DNA of 31,834 nucleotides from positions 1 to 31,834 of IMG/VR virus record IMGVR_UViG_3300036785_000636. One strand, given 5' to 3'. The position numbers were made by a program, and so were the translations under genes. The notes beneath the pieces are model-generated. The model was not told the origin of the DNA and did not search any database. It worked only from the letters and a program-made list of their open reading frames with translations. Source of the DNA: a virus. Below are positions 7,773 through 14,042 of this stretch, in pieces. The stretch's first letter is position 1, and the number at the start of each line of letters is the position of its first letter.

Positions 7773-8044
7773 TGCCAGGTCACCCTCTTGGTTCGGCGCA
7801 AGTGGGCGAGGGCGCGACGGTTGTTCTCATCCACCGCCCACTGGCGCACGATTGCGTAATCGTCGGGCGGAACGCGACCCGGGTGCGCTTTGCGCCATTG
7901 TTCGAGGAAGACTTTGCGTTCTTGCGCCACCATGAACAGGTGCAGGTCGACGTCGCTCGGATCGGGCTCGAACGGGTACGCCTCCCGCCAATAGGCCAGG
8001 CAGGCCTGCTTGCGAACTTTGACGCGTTCATCGTCAGCGGTCAT
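7769..8044 (-). CDS. Hypothetical phage protein, 91 aa
   Basis: It overlaps its neighbours by 4 nt on both sides (7769-7772 and 8041-8044), a hallmark of a coupled operon. The product is charged and aromatic-rich (ACLAYWREAYPFEPDPSDVDLHLF; KVFLEQWRKAHPGRVPPDDYAIVRQWAVDENNRRALAHL), probably helical and soluble, with a basic C-terminus (RRTKRVTWQ). No recognised domain. A second minus frame over the same DNA (7780-8031) gives a Ser/Arg-rich shadow and is discounted. Function unknown; nucleic-acid binding is possible from the basic end but is a guess. Confidence 0.75.
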   Translation of the reverse strand: MTADDERVKVRKQACLAYWREAYPFEPDPSDVDLHLFMVAQERKVFLEQWRKAHPGRVPPDDYAIVRQWAVDENNRRALAHLRRTKRVTWQ

Positions 8045-8277
8045 TGGTAAAATTGTCCGACATCCATGAGTAGAAGCTCATCAACCCCATAGACCGCCCG
8101 CTCGCCGCAGGCCTCACACGTGTACTTGCGCGCGTCAGGCTCGCAGCCGCCCTGCTCATGGCCGCAGGCGGTGCAAAAGCCGGGGTCGTCGAGGCTCGTC
8201 ATACGCCGTTCGACCGCCTCCAGGAGGCGGTCGGCGGTGATGCTGGAATGGACCTTCAACTTAATTTTCTCCGCCAT
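8041..8277 (-). CDS. Small zinc-ribbon protein, 78 aa
   Basis: The product carries two CxxC knuckles, CTAC (Cys35, Cys38) and CEAC (Cys54, Cys57), separated by 15 residues with one further Cys45, so a zinc ribbon is very likely. The N-terminus (KIKLKVHSSITADRLLEAVERRMTSLDDPGF) and the DARKYTCEACGERAVYGVDELLL segment resemble a small protein I have seen in many alphaproteobacterial prophages, with no assigned function. ATG 8277 has no Shine-Dalgarno. It overlaps a tiny upstream ORF that does have one, suggesting coupled initiation. It is the first full gene of the minus-strand operon. Role in nucleic-acid or protein binding is inferred. Confidence 0.85.
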   Translation of the reverse strand: MAEKIKLKVHSSITADRLLEAVERRMTSLDDPGFCTACGHEQGGCEPDARKYTCEACGERAVYGVDELLLMDVGQFYQ

Positions 8278-8311
8278 TAGGCGCAGCGGTAATCCACTCT
8301 TTGCGGGTCAT
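8261..8311 (-). CDS. Possible 16-codon leader ORF of the minus-strand operon
   Basis: ATG 8311 (minus strand) has a GAGGA sequence about 6 nt upstream and encodes MTRKEWITAAPNGGEN, stopping at TAA 8261-8263. That is 17 nt inside the zinc-ribbon gene, which has no Shine-Dalgarno of its own. The arrangement fits translational coupling through a leader peptide. The ORF is too short to be certain. Confidence 0.35.
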   Translation of the reverse strand: MTRKEWITAAPNGGEN

Positions 8312-8425
8312 AGGGATTCCTCGGTTTGTCGGTTATCGTGGCGAACGGCCGCCACTGTGGCCATGTAAGCACAGGAGTTGTGTAATTGCAAACTCCAGCT
8401 TGACAGTGACAGAGGATTCGTTTTG
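8312..8425. promoter_or_regulatory. Divergent intergenic region between the two operons
   Basis: These 114 nt separate the minus-strand operon from the long plus-strand replication operon and must hold promoters for both unless transcription reads through. On the plus strand, TGTAAT at 8381-8386 is a good -10 candidate about 40 nt before ATG 8426, but no good -35 precedes it. TTGACA at 8399-8404 matches a -35 but lacks a downstream -10 before the gene. On the minus strand TTGCAA with TTACAT 17 nt on is a weak candidate. Confidence 0.4.
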
Positions 8426-8647
8426 ATGTTCGCAACGATGAAAGCCCAATCCCCGCCCCCCGATTCGGAACGGGAACGGCTGTACGACTTCGACAAACTG
8501 CGTCATGGCGACACCGTTCCCGTTCGATCGAAGCTCTCGGCGCAGGAGATGTTCCGGCGTTGGCGGCGGCGCACCGGCCGTAAGGCCCGCCTGGTCGGCT
8601 CGCGCGACACGCCCGACGTCCTCTACTTCATCGACGAGGAGGTGTGA
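8426..8647 (+). CDS. Small basic hypothetical protein, 73 aa
   Basis: The frame is open from 8378 with a TTG, but ATG 8426 is preferred: AGAGGA (8411-8416) sits 9 nt upstream. The product contains YDFDKLRHGDTVPVRSKLSAQEMFRRWRRRTGRKARLVGSRD and ends DTPDVLYFIDEEV. The arginine-rich middle suggests nucleic-acid binding, possibly a small regulatory protein, but I cannot name a family. It is the first gene of the replication operon, and its stop overlaps the start of the resolvase gene (TGATG). Confidence 0.75.
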   Translation: MFATMKAQSPPPDSERERLYDFDKLRHGDTVPVRSKLSAQEMFRRWRRRTGRKARLVGSRDTPDVLYFIDEEV

Positions 8648-9099
8648 TGCGCATCCTCGGCGTTGATCCTGGCGTGTCGGGCGGCTACGCGATGCTCGAT
8701 TCCGGCGCCGTGGTGGAGATCGACGACCTGCCGGTGGTCAACAAGCAGATCAACGCCGCCCATTGGCGCCATGTGGTTGAACGGCTCGAGCCCGAGGTCG
8801 CAGTGGTCGAGGACGTGCACTCGATGCCGAAGCAGGGGGTCGCCAGCACGTTCAAGTTCGGCATGGCGGTCGGCTTGATCCGCGGCGTGCTGATCGGCGC
8901 CGGCGTGCCGATCATCAGCGTCGCGCCGACGGTGTGGAAGAAATTTCACCATCTGATCGGCGACGACGGCGAGAAGGCTCGCGCCTTGGCGATCAGCCGC
9001 TTTCCCCGGCTTGAGGGCCTGGCGCGCAAGCGCGATCATAATCGAAGCGAAGCTCTGCTCATCGCCTTGTGGCATTGGCATGCGGATGACCCGGTATGA
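8647..9099 (+). CDS. RuvC-like Holliday junction resolvase, 150 aa
   Basis: A RNase H-fold resolvase is indicated by the N-terminal MRILGVDPGVSGGYAML (Asp7), the AVVEDVHSMPKQG strand (Glu55, Asp56) and the C-terminal DHNRSEALLIA helix (Asp130, Glu135). These are the acidic positions that bind two metal ions in RuvC-family enzymes. The product would cleave branched DNA made during replication and recombination and resolve it before packaging. ATG 8647 has GAGGAGG 4 nt upstream; a GTG at 8644 is too close to it. The length fits compact phage RuvC proteins. It overlaps its neighbours by 1 and 4 nt. Confidence 0.9.
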   Translation: MRILGVDPGVSGGYAMLDSGAVVEIDDLPVVNKQINAAHWRHVVERLEPEVAVVEDVHSMPKQGVASTFKFGMAVGLIRGVLIGAGVPIISVAPTVWKKFHHLIGDDGEKARALAISRFPRLEGLARKRDHNRSEALLIALWHWHADDPV

Positions 9100-9401
9100 T
9101 CTCACTCAACGAAGCCGCCCGGCGGGGTATTGAACGGATCAGAAAACCGATTTGGTCGGACCCGCTGGACCATATCAAGATTAACATTGTCGACGGCAAG
9201 CCTGGTCCCTGGCTGCACCTGTTCGCCCCCTTCAATCAGGAATGTAATGGCCGTGACCCGGTCCGCCTCTTGTGGATTGTCCAATGGCCGAACAGCGCTA
9301 ATTCGCATGAATTCGAGCCTTATACCGGGCCTTTGCCGGATTCGGCCGTCTATCGAGCGGCAGCGCAGGCGTATGCGGGGGTTCTGGTTGATGATCACTA
9401 A
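9096..9401 (+). CDS. Hypothetical protein, 101 aa
   Basis: ATGA overlap with the resolvase stop, so coupled translation is likely. The sequence is soluble and Trp/Pro-rich (KINIVDGKPGPWLHLFAPFNQECNGRDPVRLLWIVQWPNSANSHEFEPYTGPLP) with a short helical C-terminus. It may be a small beta-rich fold. No recognised motif and only one Cys. It overlaps the next gene by 11 nt. Position in the replication operon is the only clue to function. Confidence 0.8.
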   Translation: MISLNEAARRGIERIRKPIWSDPLDHIKINIVDGKPGPWLHLFAPFNQECNGRDPVRLLWIVQWPNSANSHEFEPYTGPLPDSAVYRAAAQAYAGVLVDDH

Positions 9402-9603
9402 CGTCGTGGCGATCGTCGTCATCCTGGTCGCGATGGCGCAGATCGTCGCCGCGATTTGGGTGTTGCGCTCGGTGGCCGCGGCCCGGGCAAGCGCTGACAA
9501 CCTGCTGCATTCCTTTCAGGCCAACAACCACAAGATGACGCGCCTGCTCGACGAAAACGACACCCTGAAAAAGCGAATCGCGCGTTTGGAGTTGCTGGTG
9601 TGA
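9391..9603 (+). CDS. Small membrane-anchored coiled-coil protein, 70 aa
   Basis: The frame is open from 9130, but ATG 9391 is preferred because GGGGG at 9377-9381 lies upstream and the product then begins with a clean membrane helix (residues 3-25, NVVAIVVILVAMAQIVAAIWVL). A heptad-like helix follows (HKMTRLLDENDTLKKRIARLELLV). The topology, one N-terminal transmembrane segment and a cytoplasmic or periplasmic coiled coil, resembles inner-membrane spanins in outline. It sits far from the endolysin and holin-like genes, and no outer-membrane partner is evident beside it. A membrane anchor for replication proteins is another possibility; function is open. Confidence 0.7.
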   Translation: MITNVVAIVVILVAMAQIVAAIWVLRSVAAARASADNLLHSFQANNHKMTRLLDENDTLKKRIARLELLV

Positions 9604-9610
9604 GGGACCG

Positions 9611-9811
9611 ATGCCCACGCAAAAGACAATCTTGCCTCGCGTTAAAAGGCGACTCCGGCTCACGGCCACTGACGATAACGATGATGTTGCGACCATTCCG
9701 GGCGGCTGCCCGCACTGCGGCGAAACCTTATACGTCAAGCCGTTCGCTGTTTACGGCCTTTGTCAGTTCTGTGGTCCGGTCAACTTGGCCCTGCTTGATA
9801 GTTTTCATTAG
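9611..9811 (+). CDS. Small zinc-knuckle protein, 66 aa
   Basis: Two CxxC pairs, CPHC (Cys33, Cys36) and CQFC (Cys51, Cys54), 14 residues apart, define a zinc ribbon. A basic N-terminal stretch (RVKRRLRLT) and an acidic DDNDD segment precede it. GAGGG lies 5 nt before ATG 9611. Such phage zinc ribbons often bind nucleic acid or RNA polymerase, but no target can be read here. The last 41 nt overlap the putative secreted-protein gene in another frame. Confidence 0.75.
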   Translation: MPTQKTILPRVKRRLRLTATDDNDDVATIPGGCPHCGETLYVKPFAVYGLCQFCGPVNLALLDSFH

Positions 9812-10004
9812 CGCCGGTCCAGCTTGGGCCGACTGCCACCATTTCAGTGTCTGGAAGTACCCGTGGGCGCAGAGCTGTTCGCATCGGCCGACGTTCGCGG
9901 CCTTCGCGCCGATGCCGCCCCTCGCGCCGCCTCGGGTTTTCGACGACGATCAAGCCCGCGCCGAGGCGCTCGAAACCCTGCGGCGGGAGCTAGCGCCAAA
10001 ATGA
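9771..10004 (+). CDS. Putative small secreted protein, 77 aa, overlapping both neighbours
   Basis: In the frame ending at TGA 10002-10004, a GTG at 9771 gives a product that opens with a textbook signal sequence: MVRSTWP, a hydrophobic core CLIVFISAG, and an AWA-D cleavage site after residue 20. The mature part holds two Cys (DCHHFSVWKYPWAQSC) and a Pro/Ala-rich stretch, then a charged helix (DDDQARAEALETLRREL). The stop overlaps the next ATG (ATGA at 10001). The DCHH-WKYPW-C pattern recalls short exported proteins in rhizobial phages from memory. The start has no clear Shine-Dalgarno and overlaps the zinc-knuckle gene by 41 nt, so the start is tentative. Function unknown; a periplasmic role is inferred. 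Confidence 0.6.
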   Translation: MVRSTWPCLIVFISAGPAWADCHHFSVWKYPWAQSCSHRPTFAAFAPMPPLAPPRVFDDDQARAEALETLRRELAPK

Positions 10005-10291
10005 AACCCACCATCGATCTTAGCGATATCGATAGTTGGCTCGACGACCCACAAATGGCGGACCGATACAAGCTCGCGCGGGCCTTTGGCGCGGCCGTAC
10101 GCAAACATTTTCGCGGACGTTCGATCGATCATCTTATGGTTATCGGGGCTGCGACGGCCGCGATTCAATCGTCATTGCGCGAATTTCCGGCGAGCCAGCG
10201 CCACGCCGTCCTGCACGACGCTTTCGATCAGCTCGCTTGCATGATTGAGCTGATGGACACGATCCTCAAGCCGGCGGAAGGAACTGCCTGA
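10001..10291 (+). CDS. Hypothetical helical protein, 96 aa
   Basis: ATG 10001 is preferred over upstream in-frame starts because it makes an ATGA overlap with the secreted-protein gene and lies 11 nt after GGGAG; the upstream extension is low-complexity Arg/Ala. The product (MKPTIDLSDIDSWLDDPQMADRYKLARAFGAAVRKHF...) is alpha-helical and acidic at the N-terminus, with a long helical C-terminal part (HAVLHDAFDQLACMIELMDTIL). No known motif. It is probably a small soluble accessory protein of the replication operon. Confidence 0.7.
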   Translation: MKPTIDLSDIDSWLDDPQMADRYKLARAFGAAVRKHFRGRSIDHLMVIGAATAAIQSSLREFPASQRHAVLHDAFDQLACMIELMDTILKPAEGTA

Positions 10292-10304
10292 CAAGGAGAG
10301 AGCC

Positions 10305-10583
10305 ATGCCTAAGATCCTCGATAAAGCGGTGCAGAAAGTCAAAGCGCAGTCGCCGGGCGTCAACCCGTACGCGGTCGCAACGGCGTCACTCCAGCGCAGC
10401 GGCAGTCTTAAGCCCGGAACTCAGCAAGCAACCCCTCAAGGCGTCGCCCGCGGGCGGATGACCGCTTCGCAACGCCAGGCGACGCCGCCGGCGGAGACAC
10501 CGCCCGTGCGGCCGATCGCCAAACCCAAAGCGCCCAAGACCAGTGGCGTGGCGATGGACCTGGCCGCCATGGCGAAGAAGTGA
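10305..10583 (+). CDS. Conserved small phage protein, 92 aa
   Basis: AAGGAGAG lies just upstream of ATG 10305. The N-terminus MPKILDKAVQKVKAQ...VNPYAVATASLQRSGSLKPGTQ resembles a small phage protein family that carries a helical SAYAIATAALQKAG-type motif; its function is unknown to me. The C-terminal half is Pro/Lys/Ala-rich and probably disordered (ETPPVRPIAKPKAPK). The stop overlaps the helicase GTG start (GTGA), so the helicase is probably translated by coupling from this gene. Confidence 0.75.
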   Translation: MPKILDKAVQKVKAQSPGVNPYAVATASLQRSGSLKPGTQQATPQGVARGRMTASQRQATPPAETPPVRPIAKPKAPKTSGVAMDLAAMAKK

Positions 10584-11965
10584 ACGACGACGCTTTGATC
10601 GACGACCTGAAGATCCCGAAACCGTGGCGCCACCAGCTCGAGTACGTCGACTTCGCGGTCCGCTACAAACGCACCGCGGCGGTGCACGACACCGGCGTCG
10701 GCAAGACCCGCTCGGCGATCATGGTCGCCGACCGCATCCACGCGCGCCGCATCCTGGTAATCTGCCCGACGATCGCCCTCACTCACTGGGTGGCGCAATT
10801 CGCCAAGTACAGCGCCATCGATCGATCGACTGTGATCGTACGATCCCCCCAACAAGATATCGCCTTCGTCGATATCGTGCTGGTGTCGTTCGACACGCTT
10901 TCGACCCACGAGAGCGTCGTTCGCCGGCTGGTGCAATACACCTATGACCTCTGCATCATCGATGAAGCGCACGCGCTCAAGAATCGCGATTCGAAGCGTA
11001 CGGTGGCCGCTTATGGGCCGGACGCCAAGGGCGGCCTGGCGCAGCAGGCGCCCACCGTCGTCTTGTGCACTGCGACCTTGATGCCCAATCACCCGGGCGA
11101 GCTATGGACGCATCTGGCCGCGCTGCGGCCAGAACTGCTCAAGGCGCCCGGCTACGACAGCTTCGTCGATCGCTATTGCCAGACCAAGATGAAGCGGTTT
11201 GGCAGGCGGATGGTCGAGACGGTCGTCGGCGCGCAGCGGGGGCCGCCGCTCGACGACCTGCGCCGGCGGCTCGAGACTTTCCGCCACCGGGTGCGGAAAA
11301 AAGACGTCCTCGACCTGCCGCCTTTGGTCATCAACGCCTACCCCGTCGACATACAAGATCTTGAGATCCCGGCCGAGATTCTCGAGGCCTGGCGTAAGTC
11401 CGAGGCCGATATGGCGCGATCGATCGGCTCGGCGACCGGCGAGGCGGCCCTCGCCTTGGCGCGATCGTCGGAACACGCCTCGACCAATCGGCGCCTGACC
11501 GGCGTCGTTAAGACGGCGGCGATGATCGCCGCCCTCAAACAGGAGCTAGACGGCTCGCCGGAAAAAGTGATTGCGTTCGCCTACCACCAGGAGGTGATGC
11601 GGGCGCTCGAGCGCGCCTTCATCAAATACGGTGTCGTCACCCTCGACGGCCGCACGCCGCAGTGGGCGCGCATCGAGTTCATCAAGGCCTTCCAGACTGA
11701 CCCCAAGCGACGCCTGCTCAATGGCCAGATCAGCGTCGCCGGCGAATCGATCGACCTCACCGCGGCCTCGAGCGTGTGGATCATGGAATCCGACTGGACG
11801 CCGAAGACGATCACCCAGGCGATCGGCCGCGCCCACCGGCCCGGCCAGGTCCGTACGGTCAACGTCCACGTCTTGACCCTCGGCGGTTCGATCGACGAGG
11901 CGATTGCGCGTGTCCTGATCCGCAAGGCCGAGGACATCGCGCTATTGATGGAGCCCGCAGCATGA
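10580..11965 (+). CDS. SNF2-type superfamily 2 DNA helicase/translocase, 461 aa
   Basis: GTG 10580 overlaps the preceding stop. Superfamily 2 motifs appear in order: Walker A DTGVGKT (37-43, Lys42), motif Ia ICPTIAL, DEAH box (128-131), motif III TAT (164-166), and in the second RecA lobe SVAGESIDLTAAS and QAIGRAHRPGQ (413-423) with the motif VI arginines. The ending QAIGRAHRPGQ and the short length are typical of phage SNF2-like proteins that work with Cas4/RecB-like nucleases and SSBs. ATP-driven translocation on DNA during replication restart or recombination is inferred from the family; substrate is unknown. Confidence 0.92.
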   Translation: MNDDALIDDLKIPKPWRHQLEYVDFAVRYKRTAAVHDTGVGKTRSAIMVADRIHARRILVICPTIALTHWVAQFAKYSAIDRSTVIVRSPQQDIAFVDIVLVSFDTLSTHESVVRRLVQYTYDLCIIDEAHALKNRDSKRTVAAYGPDAKGGLAQQAPTVVLCTATLMPNHPGELWTHLAALRPELLKAPGYDSFVDRYCQTKMKRFGRRMVETVVGAQRGPPLDDLRRRLETFRHRVRKKDVLDLPPLVINAYPVDIQDLEIPAEILEAWRKSEADMARSIGSATGEAALALARSSEHASTNRRLTGVVKTAAMIAALKQELDGSPEKVIAFAYHQEVMRALERAFIKYGVVTLDGRTPQWARIEFIKAFQTDPKRRLLNGQISVAGESIDLTAASSVWIMESDWTPKTITQAIGRAHRPGQVRTVNVHVLTLGGSIDEAIARVLIRKAEDIALLMEPAA

Positions 11966-12177
11966 GTGATGAAGAAGACAAACCCGAGATCACCCAACAC
12001 ATCGTGCCGTCCGTGTTTCTCGAAAACATACGGTTCCTGTGCGAGCTGATCGAGCGCGACGAAGAGAACGCCCATGGTCAGCTCTCCAATGAGACCCACG
12101 CGCAAATGCGCCTCGTGCACGCGCGCGTCGCTGAGTTGCTAGACCTCATAGTGACCTTCCAGGTCCCAAAGCCCTAA
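11962..12177 (+). CDS. Hypothetical helical protein, 71 aa
   Basis: ATG 11962 makes an ATGA overlap with the helicase stop; the longer upstream frame is an Arg/Pro-rich shadow of the helicase. The product MSDEEDKPEITQHIVPSV is acidic at the start and then strongly helical (FLENIRFLCELIERDEENAHGQL, HARVAELLDLIVTFQ). It could form a helical dimer. Unknown family. It shares the operon with the SNF2 helicase. Confidence 0.7.
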   Translation: MSDEEDKPEITQHIVPSVFLENIRFLCELIERDEENAHGQLSNETHAQMRLVHARVAELLDLIVTFQVPKP

Positions 12178-12449
12178 TGACCGACCACCAACTGGGCGAC
12201 GCGCCGATCGAACGCGGGCTTTACGAACAGATGAACGCTGTCGCGCGAGGATTGGATATGGCGTTCAATGGTCACCTCAAAGGGGGCGAGCGCCACACCG
12301 GCTTCGTGCTTCTGGTGTTCCCGTTCGGCGATCACGAGGGCCGCGCCAATTACATTTCGAATGGCGCAGATCGGGCTGACATCATTACCTTGTTCAAAGA
12401 ACAGATTGCCCGTTTTGAAGGCCAGCCGGAAATGAAAGGACACGCATGA
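12177..12449 (+). CDS. Conserved phage protein, 90 aa
   Basis: ATG 12177 shares one base with the previous stop (TAATG). The central part, MNAVARGLDMAFNG followed by TGFVLLVFPFGDHEGRANYISNGADRADIITLFKEQIARFEG, matches a small protein widely found in phage replication modules, usually annotated only as hypothetical. The GRANYISNGADR loop is its most characteristic element. Likely soluble alpha/beta. It overlaps the next gene by 4 nt. Confidence 0.8.
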   Translation: MTDHQLGDAPIERGLYEQMNAVARGLDMAFNGHLKGGERHTGFVLLVFPFGDHEGRANYISNGADRADIITLFKEQIARFEGQPEMKGHA

Positions 12450-12790
12450 ACGACACGCCCTTGCGCCAGGCGATGGACGCCGCCGACGCGTCTTTGCAGC
12501 TCGAGCATCATATTATCCGCGACACCGCAGAGCACGCGATTGCGGGTGAACTGCAGCTTCGCCAGCGGCCGAGACTTGCGCTGCCGGTCGACAGCCAACG
12601 CCATCAAGCCGATTCCGATGCGGCCCTCGCCGACGCGGTCGAGGCGGTCGCCCGCCAGCGCGCCCGGCTCAGCCGCAAGATTTGCAGCCGACACGACGCC
12701 GAAACAATCCGACGCATCCACGAACTGCTGCGAGGCATGCTCGCAGAGACTGCCGATCCTGGCATGAACGACGAGGAGAGGAAACCGTGA
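12446..12790 (+). CDS. Hypothetical protein, 114 aa
   Basis: ATGA overlap with the previous gene. The product is almost all helical and charged: an N-terminal helix (RQAMDAADASLQLEHHIIRD), a middle His/Arg-rich segment, and a C-terminal RKICSRHDAETIRRIHELLRGMLAE. No motif is recognised. The stop overlaps the GTG start of the next gene (GTGA). It is embedded in the recombination part of the operon. Confidence 0.75.
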   Translation: MNDTPLRQAMDAADASLQLEHHIIRDTAEHAIAGELQLRQRPRLALPVDSQRHQADSDAALADAVEAVARQRARLSRKICSRHDAETIRRIHELLRGMLAETADPGMNDEERKP

Positions 12791-13299
12791 TCAAAATCGA
12801 AATCACCGCCGCCAGTCTAACCGACCTGATCCAAGACCTGACCGCCAGCTTCCCCGCTCTCGTGGCTCCCGCTCGCCCGGCGGCCGCCACAGCCGTGAAT
12901 TTCACGTTCGCCGAAGACCTCGATACGCCCCTCAAGCCCGACGACCCCGACGCAAGGCCCGAGCCCGCCTTCGCCACCCCACAACGCCCCAAGTCGGACG
13001 GCGACGGCGCCGAGGCGCCTGTGCCGGCCGGCGCCGCCCCCGCGACCCCGGCCAAGAAAGGCAAGCCGAAGAAAATCGAACCCGAGCTGGTGACGATTCC
13101 TGACTCCTCACCAGCGATCGACCGTGTAGCCTTGATCAAGAGCTTGACCGACGTCTACCAACACGGCGGCCAGGACATCAAAGAGCGCATCATCGCCTTT
13201 CGCGACGCGCAGGGCGTGCAGCGCCTGAAAGACCTCAAAGACGACATCCTGCCGCAGGCGATGCAGCTCCTGACCGAATTGCAGGCGCTGACCCCGTGA
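12787..13299 (+). CDS. Hypothetical two-part protein with disordered linker, 170 aa
   Basis: GTG 12787 is preferred: it overlaps the previous stop and follows GAGGAGAGGAAA, whereas an upstream in-frame extension is Arg-rich shadow sequence. Residues 1-40 begin MIKIEITAASLTDLIQDLTASF. Residues 50-105 are a Pro/Ala/Lys-rich linker (ATPAKKGKPKK). Residues 115-170 form a helical domain (RVALIKSLTDVYQHGGQDIKERIIAFRDAQGVQRLKDLKDDILPQAMQLLTELQ). The C-terminal domain resembles one found in other phage replication regions, with no function known to me. A scaffold or DNA-binding role is possible. GTGA overlap with the next gene. Confidence 0.75.
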   Translation: MIKIEITAASLTDLIQDLTASFPALVAPARPAAATAVNFTFAEDLDTPLKPDDPDARPEPAFATPQRPKSDGDGAEAPVPAGAAPATPAKKGKPKKIEPELVTIPDSSPAIDRVALIKSLTDVYQHGGQDIKERIIAFRDAQGVQRLKDLKDDILPQAMQLLTELQALTP

Positions 13300-14042
13300 T
13301 CCGCATTCTGTCTTGGTTTTCGTGCGGCGCAGCGTCAGCGGTGGCGACAAAGCTGGCGCTCGCCGAGCACATTTATGTGACGCCGGTTTATTGTGACACC
13401 GGCGCCGAGCATCCTGACAATCGGCGTTTTCTCAAAGATTGCGAAATCTGGTTTGGCGATCCTGTGATCATTCTGCATTCAGAACGGTACGCCGATACCT
13501 GGGATGTATTTGAGCGCCGCCGTTATCTGGCGGGCGTCGAAGGCGCTTTATGCACCGTCGAGATGAAAGTCATGCCCCGGCTTGAGTTTCAACGCCCCGA
13601 CGATGTTCATGTTTTCGGCTACACGGCTGACGCCGCCGACGTTAGCCGCGCTCAACGGCTGCGCGCCAATTATCCAGAACTGACAATTGAGACGCCACTC
13701 ATCGAACGTGGGTTAACCAAGAAAGCCTGTTTGGCGTTGCTTGACCGAGCGGGCGTCCCGCCGCCGGCGATGTACGCTTTGGGTTTCACCAACAACAACT
13801 GCATCCCATGCGTGAAGGCCACCAGCCCGAATTATTGGGCGCTCGTGCGCCAGAAGTTTCCGCTCGAGTTCGAGCGCATGGCCAAGCTCGCCCGCGAACT
13901 GAACGTCCGCTTATGCCGGATCAAGAATGTTCGCCGGTTCATCGACGAAATTCCCGAGAATTGGCCGACGAACAATCCAATCGCGCCAGCGTGCGACTTC
14001 CTTTGTCACCTCGCCGCCCCTGACCTGGAGGATGTCGTATGA
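13296..14042 (+). CDS. PAPS-reductase/ATP-pyrophosphatase family phage protein, 248 aa
   Basis: The N-terminal strand-loop LSWFSCGAASAVATKLAL (residues 5-22) is the variant PP-loop of N-type ATP pyrophosphatases; YCDTGAEHPDN and FGYTADAADVSRAQRL are also typical of the PAPS reductase family. Conserved cysteines occur at 169 and 172 (NNNCIPCVKA) and at 233 and 237 (ACDFLCH), a four-Cys set seen in phage members that could hold zinc or an iron-sulfur cluster. Cys86 lies in CTVEMK. Family members adenylate or sulfurate substrates, including tRNA and DNA, but sulfate reduction itself is unlikely without the rest of the pathway. Modification of nucleic acid or nucleotides is inferred from the replication-operon context. 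GTG start overlaps the prior stop. Confidence 0.85.
   Translation: MIRILSWFSCGAASAVATKLALAEHIYVTPVYCDTGAEHPDNRRFLKDCEIWFGDPVIILHSERYADTWDVFERRRYLAGVEGALCTVEMKVMPRLEFQRPDDVHVFGYTADAADVSRAQRLRANYPELTIETPLIERGLTKKACLALLDRAGVPPPAMYALGFTNNNCIPCVKATSPNYWALVRQKFPLEFERMAKLARELNVRLCRIKNVRRFIDEIPENWPTNNPIAPACDFLCHLAAPDLEDVV

Noticed and set aside
9600-9770. Upstream extension of the secreted-protein frame to GTG 9600
   Set aside because: It would overlap the zinc-knuckle gene completely and remove the clean N-terminal signal peptide; the extension is Arg/Ala-rich shadow sequence.
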